Numbered from the stretch's first letter, positions 12,001-21,599 are shown. The stretch: DNA of 64,000 bases from Liolophura sinensis (GCF_032854445.1 NC_088295.1:65949249-66013248), one strand, 5' to 3'. Notes: generated by a model not told the origin, from the letters alone. Numbers and translations are program-made.

Positions 12001-14295
12001 TAATTATTTATAAGTCTTTGCCAGGTTTTGCTGTTTGTCCTTCAACGCCTATACCCTATCTCCGTCCCACAAGGGACATAACCCGATGCCTCGCTGGCTC
12101 AGAGGCACTGACGCGCCACGATTATCAGGCCCTTGACATCGCGTGTTCGAATCTAGCCATGGCTGTATCATCTGCGACCTTCAGCCAGGAGTTTTATTAA
12201 GTATAACTGGCGATGGACAGTTACTTACTGAGGGCACTCGGGTTCCTCCACCCATACATCCAACGGTCGTTATGTACGATGTACAGAAAAACATCGTTTC
12301 TGCTCTCTTTCTTAGGGTCCGATTGCTGCCCTACCGGTCGTTTACCGTACTCGCCCCAGTCACCCTACCATGCAGTCACTGGTCGATCCAGACACTGGTT
12401 AGTATACACATGTATAGTGGTACAGAATTATTGTGGTATCACGTTAATGCCAATGGTAATGTGCATGCTAGTCGAAATCAGTTCAAAACACAAATTACAT
12501 GGTACGTTATATGTTCCATAGGGTTAGTTTGGATTTAAATTTCACTGGAGTAATGGGCTCTATATCTCATGTAAGTAGTTTGGTTCTATCTTACAGCCGT
12601 ATACTTAGCTATTGGCTGTATATCTTAGCTAATTGGCTGTATATCTCATATGAGTAACTTTGCCGTATAACTTAGCAACTCATGGGAGTAGCGTGGCTCT
12701 TTGTAATAGAATTAACTTGGCTGTATATATCTTGTAGAAGTAGCTAGGCTTCATATCTTATAGGAGTATCTGGGGTCAGTATCTCTTATTTTATAAGCGT
12801 GGTTTGGCTCTTTATCTCGTAAGGATTAAACTCACAACTGTAAGAAACAGTCAGACTGTCAAATGCGCGTTAATGCTTCAAGCCTTCAAATCAACAGATT
12901 CAACGTGAATAATAATTTGCAGTGGAATGGCTAATGATGACGTTATTAGTCCACGATGAGTCTCTGATCCCTGGTCTCCGAGGACAGACTGACTGCCCAG
13001 CAAGAGATGAAAACGTGATGAAGAGCTTATCCAATCTTAAAGTAAAATGTTTGGCCAAGCCCAGCTGAGCAGACAAGTCTTTGAGTCAGTTTACCGCAGA
13101 TTAATATATTGCGAATCAATGCACACGTAGTGTATAAAGAAAGCTGATGCAACAAAGCCTGATGTTACCATAAATATTTTCATATAACGGATCGGTGCCC
13201 CAGTTTTTCAAATTTGGATTTCTATTTTTCAACGATCATTTACACACCAGTATACCGTGAATATGGTGTTTGAGATAAATTTAGATGGTTTGGCAATAAT
13301 ATTATAGTGTTCGGTTTTTGAACAGATAAGAAAAATAAGGACATCCGTAATGTAGAAAAATCTCTACTGCCTTCTTTGAACCGAGGAGCCCAGTTTTGGG
13401 GATGTTCGGCTTCTTCTTCCTCTAATGACGTTTCTGCAAGTATTCAGCTCCCGACATTTTGTGTCCAAGACAATTGAAAAGGAATTTATCCAACACGAGT
13501 TTCCTTGTTCTTGCACCTTGCTCAGGTATTAAAACCATTTCGATTAAATGAGTTCAAGATGTCAGAGAGTTATTACTGTCAAGGTGCAAGTCAACAGACA
13601 AAACGTAGCTGATCTGGAAGTGAAAGTTATGGGTACATATGCCTATAGAAATCACGAGAGATTAGTTCGCCTAGGAAGAAAATTGATGTACAAACTAGAT
13701 CGGATTTGTTCGAAAGTGTTATTAACTAATACTTGTATTAAGTAACTTTTTTATATTTAAATTATAGCCAAATTCAGGGACTAATTCAGTTGTCCAAAGT
13801 CAAAGTATAAGAGCAGCAGACTAATGATTCATATATAACATACTCTTATGCAATTATTTTTGAGCTAAGTTCTAAATTAAAGACTTACCTTAAATTTAAA
13901 TATGGTATTAAGTGTTAAAACAGTTTTGATCAACTGGGCCTTGATTGATGGCAGAGCTCATAGTCAAGAGGTCATTTTCTACTTATCGTCTGCTTTCAGG
14001 CTCCAAGGTGTTTCCAATAGACTTGCCTGCTCTGGCATGCAGCCGACGGGAAGTGGCAGAGTTCGCGAGGGCTGCACAGGAGATCGGCATCCAATATGTT
14101 GGCCTGTGTTGCGGCAATGCCTCTCATTACATTCGGGTCGTGGCAGAGGTGTTAGGGAAATCCCCAGCTGCTAGCCAGTACTCTCCCGATATGAGTCAAC
14201 ATTACACTTTCGGATCAGATCCACAATTCTTGAGAAAAGCAATTTCTGAGAATATCAACAAACGCCTTACCAAAAAACTTGATGGATCGGTTTAA
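1..14295 (+). CDS. BHMT: Betaine-homocysteine S-methyltransferase-like gene, 5' part outside window, five exons
   Basis: Five exons join in one frame: 1-67, 6153-6264, 11305-11483, 12316-12397, 14000-14295, about 244 residues in total. Family members are about 300-400 residues, so the N-terminal part lies left of the window. The family transfers a methyl group to homocysteine in the cytosol through a zinc-bound barrel enzyme. Seen: a CNTTVYD start-of-strand motif, [10 protein letters not shown], a GLNC cysteine in exon 3 and GLCCG in the last exon; these match the three zinc-ligand cysteines known for the family. All junctions are GT-AG and the phases agree (0, 1, 0, 1). Introns 1 and 2 are about 6.1 and 5.0 kb, mostly transposon and satellite DNA. 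The methyl donor (betaine or other) cannot be read from this fragment. Confidence 0.85.
517..676 (+). repeat. 5' LTR
   Basis: 160 bp starting TGTTATGG and ending TTAAACA. It differs from the 3' LTR at two visible sites (CAATTAAAG against CAGTTAAAG, and GACTTAAA against GACCTAAA). Confidence 0.95.
677..690 (+). other. Primer-binding site, probably tRNA-Leu
   Basis: TGGTGTCAGAAGTG follows the 5' LTR directly. TGG pairs with a tRNA CCA end, and the rest resembles the tRNA-Leu primer site used by Mag/SURL-type Ty3 elements. The tRNA identity is from memory of the family. Confidence 0.65.
989..5098 (+). pseudogene. gag-pol remnant of the Ty3 element
   Basis: Seen in order: gag from an ATG at 989; two Cys/His knuckles near 1690-1800; protease motif LDSGAT near 2000; reverse transcriptase 2430-2960 with VVVDDI at the catalytic loop; RNase H (QCDAS…) 3290-3560; integrase HHCC near 3985-4110 and core motifs VTDNGPQY and KAES to about 4470; then a GPW…K module near the C-terminus. 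Breaks: a frameshift near 1185-1195, an in-frame TAG near 1347, a small deletion with frameshift near 2720, a TAG at about 3587 and a TGA at about 3851. The copy cannot make a full polyprotein. Integrase from 3935 to 5098 is still open. Confidence 0.9.
5337..5348 (+). other. Polypurine tract
   Basis: GGAAAAGGGAGA lies directly before the 3' LTR, the expected place for the plus-strand primer. Confidence 0.85.
5349..5508 (+). repeat. 3' LTR
   Basis: 160 bp, same length as the 5' LTR and matching it at about 158 positions. It is followed by the second copy of the target duplication ATATG. Confidence 0.95.
5938..6096 (-). mobile_element. SINE-A copy, 5'-truncated
   Basis: First of about 19 copies of one SINE family here. 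In its own sense the family has a tRNA-like B box (GAGTTCAAGTCCAG), a middle with GGTTTCCTCCCACCATAATG, a conserved GTGAAATATTCTTGAG block and an AAATA-type tail. This copy begins with the tail on the + strand (TTTATTTATT…) and runs through the conserved block and the central part, but lacks the tRNA-like head. It lies in BHMT intron 1, 56 bases before the next exon. Confidence 0.85.
6153..6264 (+). CDS. BHMT: BHMT-like exon
   Basis: 112 nt between a TTCCAG acceptor and a GTAAGA donor. It encodes [20 protein letters not shown] and then [17 protein letters not shown], and leaves one base of a Gly codon. It contains the conserved E-T-F segment of the methyltransferase barrel. Confidence 0.88.
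6590..6688 (+). mobile_element. SINE-A 3' fragment
   Basis: CATAATGCTGGCC, then GTAAAATATTCTTGAG and an A-rich AAATAAATA end: the 3' third of SINE-A in sense orientation, diverged. Confidence 0.7.
6855..7217 (+). mobile_element. SINE-B, full-length tRNA-derived SINE
   Basis: tRNA-like head with box A (TAGCACAGTTGGTAGAGCG) and a degenerate box B (GGATCAATCC), then a body and the end GTTAAACCCCAAGCACTCG…CACTCACTC. The end is one I recognise as common in molluscan genomes. The body from 6955 is also the start of a 663-bp inverted repeat; the second copy of that repeat lacks this head, so this locus is the source. Confidence 0.8.
6955..7617 (+). repeat. Left arm of a 663-bp inverted repeat
   Basis: It matches the reverse complement of 8989-9651 over its whole length with one mismatch that I can see (G against A near 7312) and no indel. 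It holds the SINE-B body and about 400 bp of unique AT-rich DNA. Sequence continuity with the SINE-B head marks this as the original copy. Confidence 0.93.
7726..7930 (+). repeat. 66-bp minisatellite, left part (about 3 units)
   Basis: Three diverged units of a roughly 66-bp repeat with cores CTTCACGGTGTTCTATGCTC, AGGAACAC and TGTAACTATGTAAG. The array is interrupted at 7931 by the Tc1 element and continues at 10055. Confidence 0.9.
8182..9877 (-). pseudogene. Tc1-like transposase, split by an inserted repeat arm
   Basis: The N-terminal part starts at an ATG at 9877 and carries paired-type helix-turn-helix DNA-binding motifs ([20 protein letters not shown]) and a GRPRV hook at about 9652. 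The frame is then broken by 9651-8989. The catalytic part resumes at about 8988: MFSDESRF gives the first Asp, QHDNARPH the second, [11 protein letters not shown] the Glu, with exactly 34 residues between second Asp and Glu. A further one-base frameshift lies near 8340-8360, before the usual C-terminus ending [10 protein letters not shown]. About eight residues are missing at the insertion point compared with the usual family sequence. The gene is inactive. Confidence 0.92.
8989..9651 (-). repeat. Right arm of the 663-bp inverted repeat, inside the transposase
   Basis: Reverse complement of 6955-7617. It holds a headless SINE-B body (about 9388-9650) plus 400 bp of the flank of that SINE. No target duplication is seen, and about 24 bp of transposase were lost at the junction. 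That fits copy-and-paste repair better than transposition. Confidence 0.93.
10055..11045 (+). repeat. 66-bp minisatellite, right part (about 12 units)
   Basis: Units start with CAACTTCACGGTGTTCTATG at about 10062, 10374, 10436, 10500, 10566, 10632, 10696, 10762, 10828, 10894, 10960 and 11026, a 62-66-bp period. Inner units carry CAGGGATATCCACTCAGG; outer units carry CAGGCCTACCGACTCAGG, so the array edge is an older subtype. It is interrupted by a SINE-A at 10131-10356. Confidence 0.92.
10131..10356 (-). mobile_element. SINE-A, nearly full length, with target duplication
   Basis: The best-preserved SINE-A here, from the tail (TATTTGATTTTATTTAAATG) to the tRNA-like B box region (GGACTTGAACTCACAGC) and beyond. 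It is flanked by TATGTAA at 10124-10130 and 10357-10363, a 7-bp target duplication taken from the minisatellite unit. Confidence 0.92.
11305..11483 (+). CDS. BHMT: BHMT-like exon carrying the first zinc-ligand cysteine
   Basis: 179 nt after a CCTCAG acceptor. It completes the Gly codon from the previous exon and reads [17 protein letters not shown], then ends [20 protein letters not shown]. The Cys after GLN corresponds to the family zinc ligand in VGxNC. It ends in phase 0 at a GTGGGT donor. Confidence 0.88.
12085..12265 (+). mobile_element. Possible tRNA-derived SINE of a third family
   Basis: Box A-like TGGCTCAGAGG at 12095 and box B-like GTGTTCGAATCT at 12143, about 48 bases apart, followed by a body with GAGGGCACTCGGGTTCCTCC. 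The spacing fits a tRNA-derived promoter. It is a single copy in this window and lies in a BHMT intron. Confidence 0.45.
12316..12397 (+). CDS. BHMT: BHMT-like short exon
   Basis: 82 nt between TTCTTAG and GTTAGT. It reads [20 protein letters not shown] then SLVDPDT, a typical family segment (ALPVxYRT). It enters in phase 0 and leaves one base, exactly what the flanking exons need, so it fills the otherwise missing piece of the protein. Confidence 0.85.
12550..12835 (+). repeat. Degenerate tandem repeat
   Basis: Irregular repeats of a motif like TTGGCTGTATATCTCATAGG with AGTAGC between them, roughly 25-40 bases apart, strongly diverged. Non-coding, BHMT intron. Confidence 0.55.
12840..13995 (+). 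other. BHMT intron 4 remainder, no feature seen
   Basis: AT-rich intronic DNA. I see no SINE, no transposase and no ORF with a recognisable protein; the 65-codon frame at 13548 has no family features. Confidence 0.5.
14000..14295 (+). CDS. BHMT: BHMT-like terminal exon with GLCCG zinc motif
   Basis: Starts after a CTTTCAG acceptor and ends at TAA. It carries [19 protein letters not shown], the adjacent-cysteine zinc motif of the family. The C-terminus is short (…[12 protein letters not shown]), as in invertebrate BHMT-like proteins; the longer vertebrate BHMT tail is absent. Confidence 0.88.
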
Positions 14296-14473
14296 GTATT
14301 TACAAAACTTATTCATTTCAACTGGTTTACATTAATATGTTTATCTACATAACACGGTAACGTAGATCAAAGGGATACCGCCCTTTAATTTTATAGATCT
14401 GTTTGTACGACACACCATTTCTTAACACAAACATAAACAATTATAATTAACATGCATGTAAACTGACGGGCAA

Positions 14474-14479
14474 AATAAA
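14474..14479 (+). terminator. AATAAA polyadenylation signal for the BHMT-like gene
   Basis: Canonical AATAAA about 180 bases past the stop codon at 14295. No other strong hexamer lies closer. Position is the only support. Confidence 0.4.
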
Positions 14480-14732
14480 CTTTACAAAGAGCTCAAATCA
14501 ATTTATTTTGCCAAAGCAAAAGAAAGGATGACTCAAGTTTAATATATTGAAAAGACCAGTGACTTTAGATATTGAAAGTCTTGAGTAAGAACGGACAAAG
14601 CAGCCCTCAAATCATTTTACAAGTGAACAAACAGAACAGGGGTTGAAAAATAGTCATTCCATGTTAATTAACAATGGGCAGAGTATATAAAAAGTTGACT
14701 ATTTTTAAAATCAGTCAGTGTCAAAACCAATC

Positions 14733-15522
14733 AATATTGCGTGTGGCCACCCCTTGCTTCAATGCATGCACAACTCTCCGACGCATAGAAAAAGTCAGAC
14801 GTGTGATGAGATGACGTGGGATTCCCATGGTTTCCCAAAGGTGTTCTATGGGGGACATATCTGGGGAAAGTGTGGGCTACGGCAAGACGCTGACGTCTTT
14901 GGCGTCCAGGACATTCTGCACAACTCGAGCTGTATGGGGTCTGGCGTTTTCATGCTGGTAGGACACCACGTGGCTGCTGTTGAAAGAATGGTAGAAGAAC
15001 AGGACGTAGAATTTCATCCACGTACCGTTGAGCTGTTAGGTTCCCGTAGCTGATGACTAGTGGTGTCCGTTCCTTTCCACAAATCTCACCCCACACCATC
15101 ACCCTGCCACCACCAAACGGTACCACCTCCTGGACGCATGATACAGCCGTTCGTTCGCCTCTTCGACGGTAAACTCGAAGTGTCGAACAACTGCCCTATG
15201 AATGGTCGATAGGCCCTAATTCCGTGAGCCATGAGTCTTCTGGACACGGTCTGCCGAATGACCCGGTGACCTAAGGCATTGATTGACGATGACGTCACTG
15301 TCGGGAAGCGGTCTCTCAGGTTTAAGGTGTGCAGGTACCCGCCTTCTCTGGCGTAGTTGCCCTAGGCCTGCCTGTTTTTGGCCTGTCCGATGTCTTCCCT
15401 GTCTGTCTGTAACGTTGCATTAAGTTTGACTTAGTTACACGAGAGCAGCCGAAGGTCCTTGCAATATGGGCATGGGTGGCTCCCATGGATAACATACCCA
15501 GTTTTATATGTACTCCAAACAT
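14733..15522 (-). pseudogene. Second Tc1-like transposase, decayed
   Basis: Read on the - strand from 15522: helix-turn-helix part with HIARTFGCSRVTK, then GRPRATTPEKAG, then SSSINALGHRVIRQTVSRRL at about 15290. The central catalytic part is partly missing, and the C-terminal SMRRRVV segment is near 14790. Several frameshifts and an internal deletion make it inactive. It differs clearly from the Tc1 at 7933-10052, so it is another family member. Terminal repeats were not identified. It lies 3' of the BHMT-like gene. Confidence 0.8.
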
Positions 15523-15620
15523 CTACAACTTTCATGAAATATCCTGTGGTAAATCATATAATGAAATGCAAGGAAACAGCCCACGTTTATTTCACATTAT
15601 TATCAGAAGAAAATACACAG

Positions 15621-15840
15621 ATTATTTATTTATTTGATTGGTGTTTTACGCCTTACTCAAGAATATTTCACTTATATGACAGAGGCCAGCATTATTTTGG
15701 GTGGAAACCAGGGAGAGTCCCACGGTCATCCGCAGGTTGCAGACAGATCTTCCCACGTACGGCGGAAGAGGAAGCCAGCACGAATTGGACTTGAACTCGA
15801 AGCGACCGCATTGGTGAGGAGCGGTTGGGTCATTGGTTCT
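15621..15840 (-). mobile_element. SINE-A copy, nearly full length
   Basis: Tail (TTATTTATTTATTTGATTGG), conserved ACTCAAGAATATTTCACTTA block, central part, and B-box region GGACTTGAACTCG. Confidence 0.88.
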
Positions 15841-16014
15841 CAAAAGCTCGTTTTCAGTCGCTGGGACACAGAACCTTTGGGTTCACACCTATAGCCTGGA
15901 CACGGAATTGATAAACTCATTCGCTTAAACTCAGGCCACGTGACTGGTGAGCTTAAACCTACGAAACGTGATTGCTACGAAAACTTGATTAACAAAACAT
16001 ATTTTGATTTTTGC

Positions 16015-16150
16015 TGTGATTGGTGTTTTACGCCGTACTCAAGAATATTTTTCAAGAGTTATACGAAGGCGGTCATTATTATGGTGGGAGGAAACTCGGG
16101 GGTAATTCATGTAGAAAGCGACACAACCGCTGTAAGGTGTCTGGCACACG
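16015..16150 (-). mobile_element. SINE-A copy, diverged
   Basis: GATTGGTGTTTTACGCCGTA and the ACTCAAGAATATTT block, then a diverged centre with small insertions. Head missing. Confidence 0.75.
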
Positions 16151-16274
16151 ATTTGCCTCCGAAGTGAAGAGTTAAGAAGCTCTGATTGGATAATACTGCC
16201 ACACAGACATCATCGTTGACACACCATCAATGTCTGTTATGTTATTTTGTACTTAGTTAAAATATATTTCTTCA

Positions 16275-16320
16275 TTTTATTTGATTGGTGTTTTACGCCG
16301 TACTCAAGAATATTTCACAG
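16275..16320 (-). mobile_element. SINE-A short 3' fragment
   Basis: Only the tail and the conserved block (TTTTACGCCGTACTCAAGAA) remain; it stops at TATTTCACAG. Confidence 0.7.
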
Positions 16321-16979
16321 AAACTCAATCGGTTGCTTGAGTGTAGTTTGTACAATCCAAAATGCAGGGCATCTTCACGCACACTGTACACGTCACAGCG
16401 CGTGTTAACGGTTTACCGCCAAATTCTACCATTCAACAGCAAACTAATATAACTCTGTTTGTTAGCGACGAGGTTGATTCAGTTGGAACTTAACCTGCAA
16501 CGAGGTAACAGTGCTGAAGTTGTATTTCAACTTTTGTGTGCAAATTTTCATTTGGCAATCAACCTATTATGTATCATGACCATTTAATCGTTCGAGCAGC
16601 AGCTGGTCTACTCAACTCCATTACAGGCATGACGTGGTGTCAACCGAACCTGACCATGGCGTACTAAACACCATTACTGATGACAGAGGCGAAAGAGCAG
16701 ATCCTGCCAAATGGACTCTGAAACAACTGGGTTTCACCATTCCACACTCGGGATTTAGCAAAACCTAGTTTGTGGCTTTCTTTAAAGCAAACCGAAGAGG
16801 TTCGACTTGCCCGCCCGCCCAGTAGACGCCCGTCGTCGAAACGAGGGCAGCGGAGTCCAACAACAGCGCATGCACCACAAGTTTGGGTAGAGGCGACTTC
16901 TGAGTAGGGCCTCACCACGATGTCACAGAGCACTCTTGGCTCGAAAGGGTTTTGGGCGCACCAGCGTTGAGAGAAAGTG

Positions 16980-18020
16980 TCATGTGGCGGATGTTGTGAA
17001 GGAGTTACGGGAGTTACGGAGCACTATTTGTGGATATCAGAGCCGATACGTGCAGAGCCCTGTGGATTGTACATATGTCTTTGTGCCATAGTTTGATGGA
17101 GTCCGAGCGACAGAGAGAGTATTAGAATCGGTATATGCAAGTCATTTATATCCTGGCAGAGGAACCGATGACTCTATGACGTTTCATTCATCGGACAGTA
17201 AAATAAGATTCAATCATTTCCAATCCAGCCAGACAACTGGTAAGTCCATGGACTATCGTGGTGTTCCTTCGGATAGTATGCCTGATATGATAAAGATGTC
17301 TTTGGTGCTAAGAAAGAACATTGTACTAAAGAAAGATATCAACTTGGCCTCACTACTTATGTCCGGACTTGACCAACGTCGCGTGATGGTAACTAGCAAC
17401 GATGAATCTTTCCGATGAAAAATGACCGTAGACTACAACGTAACTTGTCATTAGGAGAATTTATTCAGGCTTTCGCAATCTACAAAAGTATTGTGTGTGA
17501 AGCTTATCCATTCAGAATGAACGAACCAGGTTTGTATTTACGTCTTATTATCGAAATGGTCACGAAGTTTGTCGGTATACTACTTTTCACGAGTATCATT
17601 AAGCATTTTCAGCTAATGCTGCCTCACTGCTATGTTGTAATATTAACGTTGATTGGTCAGTAAGAGACAAGTTGTTCACAACATTATTTGCTGGTCTGGA
17701 AATTAATGCATGCGATACATGCAAAGGGATGTCCCATTTTTGTCCGCAAATTACAACTGAATCTGGGATGAATCCTCAAAATATACACATCAGGGATAAA
17801 TCTACCACCGATGAGCACGACAGGGAAGAATATGGTTCCAGGGGGTGGAAATTTGCAATAATTTTAACGATAGGGGTTGCACAAGGCCAGACTGTAAGTT
17901 AGCCCATGTTTGTAGGAAGTGTACAGGGCCTCATTCAGCTAACGTCAGTCCTACAATGAGGCACAATGCAACAGAAAAAATTATAGAGAACAATAAGTCA
18001 AACACAAGAAGAACGTGACA
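16980..18020 (+). pseudogene. DIRS gag remnant
   Basis: Fragments in several frames: MIKMSLVLRKNIVLKKDINL and ASLLMSGLDQRRVMVTS near 17290-17400; DRRLQRNLSLGEFIQAF near 17425; then, after frame changes, NACDTCKGMSHFCPQI near 17710 and ICNNFNDRGC..C…H with C..C…H near 17850-17935, a zinc-finger-like end known from DIRS gag proteins. At least three frame changes. Confidence 0.65.
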
Positions 18021-18241
18021 ATCAGTTTCCCCGGTAGCTACAACACCAATAAACGTAGTGCGTTTAGAGGAAGATCTTATTGACTATCCCGATCAAGAGT
18101 TAGTAAGGATTAAGATGTGGTTTTGACACTGGCGTCCATGACCCACCCTGGAAGTCTTTTGAGTGTAACCATTTGCAATCTGCTAGGCAAGATCAAGACA
18201 GAACCTCACTGTGAAATGAAGAAGTAAAGAAAGGTTATTTA

Positions 18242-19500
18242 TTGGGACCATTCTGTACACCGCCTTTCATAAACTATAGAGTCAGTCCAGTAGGTAAAGC
18301 TGTAGGTAAATATTCAGGGAAGAAAAGGCTAATAGTTGATTTATCATCACCTCATAACAACACTGGATATGATAGCATTAACAGTCTCATTAATAAAAAC
18401 GAATTTCCTCTGAAATGTGTCAAGATAGATGAAGCTATCGCAGCCATTATAGAACGAGGTGTTGGTGCTTGGTTGTGCAAAGCAGACGTAACAGATGCAT
18501 TTAAACTGATTCCAACAGATCCGCCTATTTGGTATCTTTATTGTTATAAATGGGAAAGCCAGTATTATCACTTCGTTCGTCTTCCCTTTGGATCTAGATC
18601 GAGTCCCAAAACTTTCGGAACACTATCCCAGGCGCTATGTTATAGGATAGCTAGTAATAAATACAATACTGAATGTTTTTTTTCATCTTTTACATTATTT
18701 TTTAATCGTCGACATACCAGATAATACAGCAGAACGCACCCGGGTACTGTTATCACTGTTATTCAACGCATAAAGCATATCTACAGCTACACACAAAACA
18801 TTCGGCCCCAGCAATGTCCTGGAATACATTGGTATCGAACTTTACATGGTGCAAATGCAATCAAGGTTCCCATTAGACAAAGTGTCATAGAGAGTTTTAT
18901 ATCTGAACGAGTTGTCACAAAACTAGACATGTTATGCTTACTATGACATCTGGATTTTGCCAGCAGAATCATTCCTGCCAATAGATCGTTTATTTCTTAT
19001 CTACTAGATCTGGTGTCCAAGGTGCATGAACTTCATTACTGTGTGAATTTAACAGCAGTCGCTCCGAAAGATATGGCAATGTGGTTGGTGCTTCTTAAGC
19101 AATGGAACGGTAAAAGTATGTTTTTGAGAACAAAACTATAGCTAATCCTGAGTTATTTACAGACGCCGCATCGAAAGTAGGATTTGCTGGCTATTATCAA
19201 AGAAACTGGTTTCAGTCAAAGTGGGGCCAAAAAGAGGTTGTTACCATTTGGAACAGGTTTCTGTCGATGGTTTTATCCCGTCGTGGTAGCTGCCGTGCTT
19301 TGGGGACAAACGTGGGTACGAAAACCTTTATTATTCCACTGTGATAACATGGCTGCAGTTCACATCATAGAGAGAGAAAGATATAAATCGCCAGTAATTA
19401 TAAGCTTAATGAGACGTCTCACATGGCGTCAGATAGTGAATAATTTTGTATTGTATGCAGGGTGTGAGAATGATATTGCACACTCTTTGTCTCGTTTTTA
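18242..19500 (+). pseudogene. DIRS reverse transcriptase / RNase H remnant
   Basis: GPFCTPPFINYRVSPVGKAV, SGKKRLIVDLSSPHNN, KADVTDAFKLIP and VRLPFGSRSSPKTFGTLSQA are DIRS-type reverse transcriptase motifs. The following catalytic loop is damaged: near 18690 the - - DD pair expected before FLIVD is absent (HLLHYFLIVD). RNase H remains as TDAAS near 19160 and FHCDNMAAVHII…RRLTW near 19340-19430, ending AHSLSRF at 19498. Frameshifts separate the pieces. Confidence 0.85.
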
Positions 19501-19599
19501 GATGAAGAGTTTTAGATTGTTAGCACAAGGGGCCCAGTCGATCGCAACATTGTGCCACCCCACTCAGAAGTGATACTGAACTAAACAACACTCTCCAGC

Positions 19600-20465
19600 A
19601 TCTACTCGGTCATGCTGTTAAACCGAACACTTTAAGACTACCAGTCTGGGCTAAATACTCTTATCAGTTTTCTTGCTGTGAATGGTGTCACATGGTCACC
19701 AATCAATTTGACTACCTTATCAGTTAAGAGGCTCATGTTATTTGTCACTCACTGCTATCACAACCTGGGTTTAAAGGACACATATATCATCTCATATTTG
19801 GCAGGGATTAGATACTGGTACATTACTGCTGGTTTTGGGGATCCCATCTCATCCGGTTTTGAGCGCTGACAGTTGATTCGTAACGCTATCTCTAAGTAAC
19901 TCAGTACATCTACGCAAAGGTTACCTATTACTTATTCCATCTTAAGCCGCATTCACAGTGTCCAACAAACTTGTGTGTTTACAGGCTACACTACTGCAGG
20001 CTGTCTGTACAGTAGCGTTCTTTGGGTTTTTAAGATGTGGCGAATTTACTGTACAAAGCTCATTTAATCCACCTGTTCACTTGTGTTATTCTGATGTTAT
20101 GTGATCATCAAACAATGATTGTTTTGTTTTAACATTAAAGTGTCCAAAAATAGACCCCAAACGAGAAGGTACTCACACTACTTTATGTAGAACGTATGCA
20201 TATGTCTGTCCTGTTACTTCCCTAATGTAGCCATCAGAAATCGCAGTGTAGAGACGGAATTATCTAACACCCCATTGTTTATGAACGAAGAAGGCTATGT
20301 TTTGTCTCGAGATGCATTTTTGAGTCATCTTAAACTAATTTTAGGCCGCATTGGTCTTCGTAATGAACTATACTCTGGGCATTTATTTCGTATAGGAGCA
20401 GCCACTTCAGCCGCACAATCAGGTATACGGGATCATCGGGAAACGGGATAGCACTACATTCTACA
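19600..20465 (+). pseudogene. DIRS tyrosine recombinase remnant
   Basis: GFLRCGEFTV near 20027-20056 and SGHLFRIGAATSAAQSGI near 20375-20430, followed by GKRDSTTFYIY with the likely nucleophile Tyr. These are box motifs of DIRS-type recombinases. Multiple stops lie in between. Confidence 0.75.
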
Positions 20466-20609
20466 TATACGCTTATTCTTTATACCTTATACTGCATTAA
20501 GTTAAGTTAGTATCCAACTTCTCTTTTCCAATTGTGAAAATAATGCTTTCATTCTATAACTTCAAATCTTAGCATATACATTTAGGCCACTTGTTTGTCA
20601 ATTTGTCTG

Positions 20610-20775
20610 CTCCACCGTGAGCTCGTCTTTGTCTGTTCCATCTGAGAGCCTCGTGTTTCCTAGGGACACCTTTATATCTGCTCTGTCAGAGCCCCGTGTT
20701 CTTTGGGACACTTTATGTCAGGTCAGCAGAGCCCCGTGCTCCACCAGAGCACTTGTCTGTCCTGTAACGTACCTG
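20610..20775 (+). repeat. Three hairpin-forming units after the DIRS element
   Basis: GAGCCTCGTGTTTCC…GGGACAC, GAGCCCCGTGTTC…GGGACAC and GAGCCCCGTGCTCCACCAGAGCAC, spaced about 50 bases. Each unit can fold on itself; the last stem (GTGCTC/GAGCAC) is perfect. Confidence 0.55.
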
Positions 20776-21599
20776 AGACGGTGCTACAACTATATACCAC
20801 CCTGTTGTATTTGCTATACGTTAAATTGTTGTACATATACTCTAGCTAACCATTAACTGGATGACAGGTGTTTGTGGAACACCTTTTATGCCAAATAATT
20901 TTTTAAAAAATTATTCCTACAGTTCGTTGTCTTTGGAATGGATAAACTTATACCGATACGATGTCTTCACTACGACAGTCGAATGGAAGTTGCATTCATG
21001 CAAAAATTCATACAAGGTCTTCGCCCAAGAGGTTATCATAGTTTTTAATCTTATATTTTTCAGGTACATGCGCCTGAATTTTTTTTACCTGGATTTTTTC
21101 TAGCCACATAATGAAAGAATTGCGTAGCCTATATATTAACTATCTGTTCATGAATAAATCATCCGAAATTAGAATACATTCACGCATGACATTAAGTTAG
21201 GTTTTTAATGATTGTGCGAAACTCATATGTGACATATGTCAAGCCTGCGTGGGTATTTGTCTGAGCTAAATGATACTCACAGCGTTTTTTAAGTATGCTT
21301 TCTCTGCTTCTTCAAGCCTATCATTTTATCTCTGCCTACCTAAAAATTCTCACCCTCCGGAGGCTATTGCCTCCACTGGCCCCCAGGTGTCAAGTTAAAT
21401 CTGTATAATACATATCATCTGTTAAAATGAAAGGTCGACTGTATAGGTATAGGACGTAAGCTTGGCAATCTGATATACACGCATATACAAGAAGGACTAG
21501 GATTGAAAGATGCATTAAGCTGAGTTGTGAACGTAATCCTTCAGGGGACTGTCGTCACTGGAGTCGCAGCATGCAGAGGTTTGTGTAATCATTTCTGTA

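Larger units (their letters stand above)
16960..20465 (+). mobile_element. Degenerate DIRS-like (tyrosine-recombinase) retrotransposon
   Basis: Three blocks in the DIRS order on the + strand: a gag-like block, a reverse transcriptase/RNase H block, and a tyrosine recombinase block. No LTRs or target duplications were seen, as expected for DIRS elements. The outer ends are uncertain because I could not identify the inverted terminal repeats. All three blocks carry frameshifts or stops. Confidence 0.82.

Noticed and set aside
12950-13030. Hammerhead ribozyme-like fold (CACGATGAG, TCTCT…AGAGA, TGAAAACGTG)
   Set aside because: The stems pair, but the invariant CUGAUGA core is not present (ACGATGA instead), so cleavage is not expected; probably chance.
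13548-13745. 65-residue + strand frame in BHMT intron 4
   Set aside because: No acceptor/donor in a fitting phase and the protein segment is not needed by the BHMT-like gene.
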